A DNA stretch of 10,425 bases from Candidatus Adiutrix sp. (GTDB lineage: Bacteria > Desulfobacterota > Desulfarculia > Adiutricales > Adiutricaceae): assembly GCA_031285975.1 (NCBI GenBank), contig JAITVE010000194.1:1-10425 (forward strand), given 5' to 3'. The first letter of the stretch is position 1, and each line of letters begins with the position of its first letter. Of the stretch, positions 6,330-10,425 are shown one piece after another. The position numbers and the translations under genes are program-made. The notes beneath the pieces were generated by a model, which worked only from the letters and a program-made list of their open reading frames with translations, ran no database searches and was not told where the DNA came from.

Positions 6330-6884
6330 CTATTTCACTTTGAGAGATGTATCCATGCGGGCCGTGATTTCCGCGTATTGCCCTGCCTCCCCTTTGGGGT
6401 AGGTGATGCGGTATTCCGCCGTCCCGGTTTGGCCCACAACGCCGTAGATATGCGTTATGCAGGCCGGTTCGCCGTTGCCGTCAACCCCGGCGCTGTCGTT
6501 CAGGTACTCATAGGTGTAGAAGTCCGCGCCGCTCTTCGCCGTGCCTTCGATGGGCGCAACGCCGTAGACGTAGCCGTTTTCGTCCTCTTCCATGTTCGTG
6601 GCTTCTTTCAGCAGCGAGTTGCCGTCCGCGCCTTTTGGCTTTTGGCCGCCGCTGACCGAAAAGGCATGTTGGCCGCCGCTGGCGGATGAATACGTCCCGA
6701 AGTTGCTTATCCCGTCGCCGTCCACATAGGGGTCTTCAACTTCGTTGTAGATGTCCGGGTATTCCACCGAGAAACCGAACGTTTTATCCGTATAAGTTTT
6801 CCACTGCTCTTCCGCAAAGGCTGCGCCCGCCAGGGCAAGCGTGGCGAAAACCATTGCCGCTGCGAAAATAGAAACGCGTTTCAT
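6330..6884 (-). CDS. Exported 184-aa protein, PsbP/DcrB-like N-terminus
   Basis: The signal peptide runs to A24 (AGAAFA, then EEQW). The mature protein opens with WKTYTDKTFGFSVEYPDIYN (28-47), a pattern common in PsbP- and DcrB-like periplasmic proteins, where a short aromatic strand is followed by FSVxYP. The rest is rich in G, D and Y with little hydrophobic sequence, and C142 is the only cysteine. No catalytic motif is visible. An excellent AGGAGG lies 7 bases before the ATG at 6884 and directly follows the TGA of the small upstream frame (6897-6899), which indicates translational linkage. The fold assignment is a guess from one motif. Confidence 0.78.
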   Translation of the reverse strand: MKRVSIFAAAMVFATLALAGAAFAEEQWKTYTDKTFGFSVEYPDIYNEVEDPYVDGDGISNFGTYSSASGGQHAFSVSGGQKPKGADGNSLLKEATNMEEDENGYVYGVAPIEGTAKSGADFYTYEYLNDSAGVDGNGEPACITHIYGVVGQTGTAEYRITYPKGEAGQYAEITARMDTSLKVK

Positions 6885-6896
6885 CTGTAATCCTCC

Positions 6897-7044
6897 TCAG
6901 TTTTCCTGCTCGAACGACTCGGGGCTGGCATTCAGCGCCATACAGGCCGCCGCCCACACGCTCAAATCTTTGCGCCAGTCGTAAAAATTGTTCATCATCT
7001 GCGCGAAGCTGGTATCCCCAGATTCGTATGAAGAAATCGCTCAT
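6897..7044 (-). pseudogene. Small frameshifted gene (about 48 codons if corrected)
   Basis: An ATG at 7044 follows a GGAGG-rich stretch and begins MSDFFIRIW. It then runs into a frame with poor codon use. If one base is dropped from the four-base C run at 7016-7019 (G run on the coding strand), the frame continues DTSFAQMMNNFYDWRK and onward to SPESFEQEN, ending in TGA at 6897-6899, right at the next gene's Shine-Dalgarno. That second part has GC-rich third positions like its neighbours and good protein character. The alternative, a 33-aa product starting at an internal ATG, lacks a clear ribosome binding site. No signal peptide is visible. It is either a frameshifted gene, a sequencing slip or programmed slippage; function unknown. 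Confidence 0.5.
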
Positions 7045-7061
7045 CCAGCCCCCCTCCGCGC

Positions 7062-8459
7062 TCATTCAAACTCGACCAATAAGACCGAGCCATCCTCACC
7101 GCTTACAGAAAGGTGAAAATATCGTGTCGCATTGTTTTCATCCAAAAACGATATTCCCCGGTGCGGAAATGATCCCCTTTCCATCCACGTTACTACCAGC
7201 GGTTTTTCGGGCAATAATTCATCCAATGAGTACAACACTTCAGAAGGTTTTATACCCCCTGCCTCTTGGTCATATTCAACGGCAATAAACTTAAAATCTT
7301 TCGCCGCGACATTCGCCCGGAAGATGATCCTATTCGGTTCATAGCCCTGGTATTCTTCTTCAAAAAAATCATACTCGCCGGAAATCTCGTCCGGCGCTGC
7401 GTCAACGCGTATCAAAACCTTTTTTGCGGAAGCAGCCGGGGCCTTCCCCCCTGATTTCCCGGCTAACCGCGCCCGCAGCATTTCTCTTTCCTCGCCGTTG
7501 AATTGCGTTTCGAGCACGTAATCCATCGCTTTTTTGCTCTCCGGGTTCGTCAGTTCGGGATCCGCGCCATTGTCCAGCAGCACGAAGAAGCTTTCGCTAT
7601 CGAAGCCCATCTCGTCGTAGGCCGCAGCCATGGCCACAGCCATTAACGCCGTACGCCCGTCATTGGCTTTCGCGTTAATGTCCGCACCGGCGGCCAGCAG
7701 CAGCGGAGCGGTTTTCGCACGGCCGGAATACATCGCCTCACTTAATAACGGCGTTTGCCCGTCATTGTTTTTCACGTTGACGTCCGCACCGGCGGCCAGC
7801 AGCAGCTGGGCGGCTTCCGTATGGCTGAAGCGAGCCGCGTTGAATAACGCCGTTTCCCCGTCATTGTCTTTCGCGTGAACGTCCGCTCCGGCGGCCAATA
7901 GCAGCCGGGCGGCTTGCTCCGAGCTTTCGTCATTCCTCGCCGCGTGCATTAACGGCGTTTGCCCGTCATTGTCTTTCGCGTTGACATCCGCCCCGGCCCC
8001 CAGCAGCAGTGAAACGGATTCCGCACTGCCGGAGACCGCCGCCATCATTAACGCCGTAGTCCCGTCATCTCTTTTCGCGTTGACGTCCGACCCGGCGGCC
8101 AGCAGCAGCGAAACGACTCCCGGATAGCCGTTCGCCCCCTCTATTAGCGGCGTTTGCTCGAAACTGTCTCTCGCGTGGACGTCCGCTCCGGCCTCCAGCA
8201 GCAGCGCAACAGCTCGTTCCGTTCGTTCCGAACCGTCATACCAATTAGACGCCGCATGGTGTAACGGCGTCTCTCCATGCTCGTTTTTCGCGTTGACGTT
8301 TGCCCCGGCTTTGATGGCTGCCTTGATTTCCTGGCCCGTGCCTTTTTCGCACAGCGCGATAAAATCATCGTCGCTCATGGCGGCGGAAGAAATCCCCGCC
8401 GCGCCGAGGCAGAGCAGAACCGCATATACCGCTGTCAAAACACTATTCCTGACCCGCAT
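7062..8459 (-). CDS. Exported ankyrin-repeat protein with unassigned C-terminal domain
   Basis: This 465-aa protein has a signal peptide (1-26, AGISSA) and then about eight ankyrin repeats from 29 to about 320. The repeats show the usual DGxTPLxxAA helix starts and LLLxAGADVNAK turns, for example at 65-70, 132-140, 165-174, 200-209 and 233-241. Residues 335-346 form a G/A/K linker. The C-terminal 120 residues (347-465) look beta-rich (VLIRVDAAPDEISGEYDFFE at its start) and match no family I recognise. Ankyrin repeats bind proteins, here in the periplasm. The ATG at 8459 has AAAGGAG 9 bases upstream. Unit lengths of 96-105 bases and near-identical DNA in the turns suggest recent repeat duplication or homogenisation. 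Secreted ankyrin proteins are known as immunity or inhibitor proteins in some toxin loci, but no toxin is seen here. Confidence 0.9.
   Translation of the reverse strand: MRVRNSVLTAVYAVLLCLGAAGISSAAMSDDDFIALCEKGTGQEIKAAIKAGANVNAKNEHGETPLHHAASNWYDGSERTERAVALLLEAGADVHARDSFEQTPLIEGANGYPGVVSLLLAAGSDVNAKRDDGTTALMMAAVSGSAESVSLLLGAGADVNAKDNDGQTPLMHAARNDESSEQAARLLLAAGADVHAKDNDGETALFNAARFSHTEAAQLLLAAGADVNVKNNDGQTPLLSEAMYSGRAKTAPLLLAAGADINAKANDGRTALMAVAMAAAYDEMGFDSESFFVLLDNGADPELTNPESKKAMDYVLETQFNGEEREMLRARLAGKSGGKAPAASAKKVLIRVDAAPDEISGEYDFFEEEYQGYEPNRIIFRANVAAKDFKFIAVEYDQEAGGIKPSEVLYSLDELLPEKPLVVTWMERGSFPHRGISFLDENNATRYFHLSVSGEDGSVLLVEFE
7656..8205 (-). repeat. Tandem DNA repeats encoding ankyrin units
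   Basis: On the plus strand a block of about 48 bases beginning CCCGTCATTG and ending CCAGCAGCAG recurs at about 7656, 7758, 7857, 7962, 8061 and, more diverged, 8157. Spacings are 102, 99, 105, 99 and 96 bases. All are multiples of three, so copy number can change without frameshift. Confidence 0.8.
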
Positions 8460-8580
8460 GATGTATTTCTCCTTTGTTATTGTGGTATGTGCGTTATTTC
8501 CCGGCTAGAGTCGCGGCCATGAAGCAAGGCGCTGGCTGAGTGAGCTTACGTTGCTTTTATTTTACCTACAGCCCTTTTGC
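8460..8580. other. 121-base gap in the minus-strand array
   Basis: This is the longest gap in the array. It holds the Shine-Dalgarno of the ankyrin gene and no ORF of note. I find no convincing promoter pair or terminator hairpin on the minus strand, so cotranscription across it remains possible. Confidence 0.4.
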
Positions 8581-9498
8581 TTACAGGCTAGCCGATACAG
8601 GCTGCCAATTCAGGTTCAGGGATTCGGGAAAAGCATCGGGCATGGCGTCGAATCTCTCGGAAGCGCTTTTATACTCGTCTTCAGATATACGTTCTTCTTC
8701 GCCTTCCAGCGTGTGGGTATAAAACATCGCGTTGTCATCATCCAAGTCGCTGGCCCAGCGTTCAATAGTAACCAGATAGGCGCCGTCGTCAGAGAGGCGC
8801 TGCACGTCATAGGCGGTGTTGGCCGCCCCGCCGCTGCCCGTGGTATACCAGTTACCGTCCTCAATGGATAATAAACGGTTGCGCGGCCAAAACTCCCCGG
8901 CCAGGTATGCTTTGCCGCTGGCGGAGGTGTAGATGTAGGTGGAGCCGCCCGGGCCGCTCACCAGCAACTCGTCGGCGCCATTGGCGTCAAGATCATGCAG
9001 CGCATACGAGTGAGCGTCCGGGTCCGGCTGATCGTCCCCATCCATATCCATGCTGCTATATTCCGCCAGAACATCGTCAAAGCTGCCATAGCTTTGCGTC
9101 AGGCGCTTGCAGGTGGATGTTTCGTCAATGGCCAGTTCCGGCATACCCTCATTGAAATTTTTAGTTGCCGCCGTTATTTCAACTTCACCTTCGTAGCCGC
9201 CATAGCCGAGGCACTGCATAAAAGCAGACGTAGCGCCATTTTTTTTGGCTTCTTTGAGGCTGAAATACGGCCCAGCGTAGTCATCGATAGTGTATATATC
9301 GGAGTTCTGTTCAGATTTTGACCCACCCCCGGCAAATATGAACATTTTGCCTTCATGCTCGGGGAAACCGTAGCCGCCGTCTCTTTCGACGACGTCGGTG
9401 AATCTTTCCGCTTCCTGCGCTTCAGCGGCAACGGCGAAGGCGGTCACACATAAGAGTAGCGCGAAGGCGGCGGCCATGGTTTTTTTTGCAAAGGTCAT
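8581..9498 (-). CDS. Exported 305-aa protein with acidic Ca-loop-like motifs
   Basis: The signal peptide ends near A27 (VAAEA, then QEAE). The centre has two acidic loops: MDMDGDDQPDPD (150-161) and HDLDANGADELLV (168-180). The second matches the YALxDxDxNGxxELL pattern found in many secreted proteins and related to FG-GAP or EF-hand-type calcium loops, so calcium binding is plausible. C96 and C130 are the only mature cysteines and could form a periplasmic disulfide. The C-terminus is rich in D, E and S. The ATG at 9498 has AGGAAGGA upstream. It sits 49 bases after the 158-aa gene. I cannot assign a function. Confidence 0.82.
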   Translation of the reverse strand: MTFAKKTMAAAFALLLCVTAFAVAAEAQEAERFTDVVERDGGYGFPEHEGKMFIFAGGGSKSEQNSDIYTIDDYAGPYFSLKEAKKNGATSAFMQCLGYGGYEGEVEITAATKNFNEGMPELAIDETSTCKRLTQSYGSFDDVLAEYSSMDMDGDDQPDPDAHSYALHDLDANGADELLVSGPGGSTYIYTSASGKAYLAGEFWPRNRLLSIEDGNWYTTGSGGAANTAYDVQRLSDDGAYLVTIERWASDLDDDNAMFYTHTLEGEEERISEDEYKSASERFDAMPDAFPESLNLNWQPVSASL

Positions 9499-9547
9499 GA
9501 TTTTTCCTTCCTCTATTGTTAGGACGTTCTGAAAGCAGCCAGCATAA

Positions 9548-10024
9548 TCAGTCGTCTATCCAGCCGGTGAAATAAGCGGCCATCCAGTATCCGTCCACCT
9601 GTTCCCACCTGATTACATTCATAACGGATGTTCCGCCGTTGGCCATACTCAGTCTCATGCCCTCGGGCTCCTGCGTATAGACATAGCCTGATTTGGCGGG
9701 CTGAATTTCGTTGGGGTCACTTGCTGACAGGTAGGGGGTGGAAACGTCTTCCGGCGAGTCGAAATCCTCTGGGGCAAAAACGAATTTGCCTTCGCCTAAG
9801 AATTCCTGCAGCTGGTTCGGGTCTTGAAACTGCCTCTCTTCATCAAACAGGTGCCGGGCGGGGTATTTGACGCAGCTGTATTGATCTGCCGCTGAAAGCG
9901 TCATAAACTTTTCAACAAAGGTTTTAAAATCAGCCGTGGCGCAGACCTCACTGGGGTCGGCCTGGGCTGTGCCTGAAAAGGCGCACAATGACAGCATTGC
10001 GGCGCACAGGAGTATTTTACGCAT
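9548..10024 (-). CDS. Exported 158-aa protein of unknown function
   Basis: The signal peptide is MRKILLCAAMLSLCAFSGTA plus QA, with cleavage likely after A22. The mature protein starts DPSEVC and has a segment DFKTFVEKFM...ADQYSCVKYP (32-55) that recalls DUF4348-type secreted proteins (aspartate-phenylalanine helix, then a Q-x-x-x-V/I-x-Y/F-P strand); this is a weak likeness. It ends WMAAYFTGWIDD. C28 and C51 could form a disulfide. I chose the ATG at 10024: AAAGGA lies 7 bases upstream. The frame also offers a GTG at 10045, but that would put the ribosome binding site inside the gene and add a charged stretch before the signal peptide. Confidence 0.78.
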   Translation of the reverse strand: MRKILLCAAMLSLCAFSGTAQADPSEVCATADFKTFVEKFMTLSAADQYSCVKYPARHLFDEERQFQDPNQLQEFLGEGKFVFAPEDFDSPEDVSTPYLSASDPNEIQPAKSGYVYTQEPEGMRLSMANGGTSVMNVIRWEQVDGYWMAAYFTGWIDD

Positions 10025-10044
10025 GATACTATCCTTTCTTGACA

Positions 10045-10323
10045 CTATTTATAGGGAACCCAGTCCGGGCCTTGCAGCACGTCGATGGTGTAGACAGCGC
10101 CATCCGGGCTGACGGCAAAAGGCTGCTCTGCGGTAAAGCGTTCCGGGGTGTTGGTTCCCAACTGAAATGTCTGGCAGAGAGCGCCGCCGATTTCTTCCGT
10201 GCCGGTCTCAAGCAGCGCTTTCCCCTCCATTTTTTCCGCCAGCGCGTTTATAAGAATAGCGGCGGCATCCGGCCCGCCGTCTGGCGGCTCGCCGCTTCCC
10301 CCGGCCCCCAGGGCTGACGCATA
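10045..10323 (-). pseudogene. 3' remnant of an unidentified gene
   Basis: The frame is open from a TAA at 10324-10326 to a TAG at 10045-10047. It reads as ordinary protein from ASALGAGGSGEPPDGG onward and includes ILINALAEKMEGKALLETGT, LGTNTPERFTAEQPFAV and SPDGAVYTIDVLQ, ending WVPYK. The only ATG is at 10230, preceded by no clear ribosome binding site and by sequence that already looks coding. No signal peptide is present. The likeliest reading is the C-terminal third of a longer exported protein whose 5' end was lost at about 10320, where base composition changes. A 61-aa protein from 10230 is possible but less likely. Confidence 0.55.
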
Positions 10324-10425
10324 TTAATTGGAAGAAATCAGGCGAAGGCATCTCATTGAATTTTAAGGATCTTCTGCTTTACTAATGATCTGCTGAATGG
10401 GAAAATTAGCTTGGCAAGCCCTCGA
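10321..10425 (-). other. AT-rich window edge, possible 3' end of another gene
   Basis: This stretch is visibly more AT-rich than the coding sequence to its left. On the minus strand a frame enters from the window edge and ends in TAA at 10363-10365 after 20 codons (ACQANFPIQQIISKAEDP at its end). It might be the C-terminus of a neighbouring gene, possibly of a mobile element that truncated the gene at 10323, but 20 codons are too few to judge. Confidence 0.25.

Noticed and set aside
6784..7065. 93-codon minus-strand frame starting at the end of the ankyrin gene
   Set aside because: It runs about 100 bases into the 184-aa gene and has poor codon use after its first ten codons; the frameshifted reading ending at 6897 fits much better.
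7656..8205. CRISPR array from the regularly spaced repeats
   Set aside because: Spacings are multiples of three, the repeats lie inside an open ankyrin-coding frame, and the spaces between them are also similar to one another.

Overview
The window joins two very different blocks. The left block (about 1-3924, plus strand) is the conserved translation and nucleotide cluster rpsB-tsf-pyrH-frr. The right block (about 4030-10323) lies entirely on the minus strand and converges on frr. It is a tightly packed row of genes for exported proteins, mostly of unknown function. The GC-rich codon use, the gene order and the protein sequences suggest a Gram-negative bacterium, most likely a Desulfovibrio/Bilophila-type Desulfobacterota. 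This assignment is from memory of the families and is an inference.

Left block: 1-418 holds GC-rich nested inverted repeats, an AT-rich stretch, a plausible promoter and an rpsB leader with a 7-bp hairpin. rpsB (S2) and tsf (EF-Ts) follow, separated by a 105-bp double-hairpin repeat. A strong intrinsic terminator follows tsf, and directly after it sits a good sigma70-like promoter for pyrH (UMP kinase). So the cluster is probably two transcription units, rpsB-tsf and pyrH-frr. The pyrH-frr gap carries a short hairpin with a T run and a 46-bp imperfect hairpin repeated with a 53-bp period. frr (ribosome recycling factor) stops on a TAG that is also the first three bases of the second copy of the 105-bp repeat.

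Right block, in its own direction of transcription (10323 to 4030): a 5'-truncated gene; a 158-aa secreted protein; a 305-aa secreted protein with acidic calcium-loop-like motifs; a 465-aa secreted ankyrin-repeat protein; a small ORF that reads well only if a one-base slip in a G run is allowed; a 184-aa secreted protein; a 204-aa secreted protein; a 35-codon orphan fragment; and a secreted adenosine deaminase-like enzyme. The enzyme keeps every catalytic motif but is cut by an in-frame TAG just before its conserved C-terminal segment. The missing 58 codons are still present and readable downstream.

Most gaps in the right block are 12-50 bases (one is 121 bases), and most genes have their own Shine-Dalgarno sequence, so it looks like one operon of periplasmic proteins. 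At least three members show decay (nonsense, frameshift, truncation), which suggests an accessory island under relaxed selection. The role of the array is not known. A periplasmic immunity or defence array is one possibility, because secreted ankyrin proteins and strings of small unrelated exported proteins occur in such loci, but nothing here proves it.
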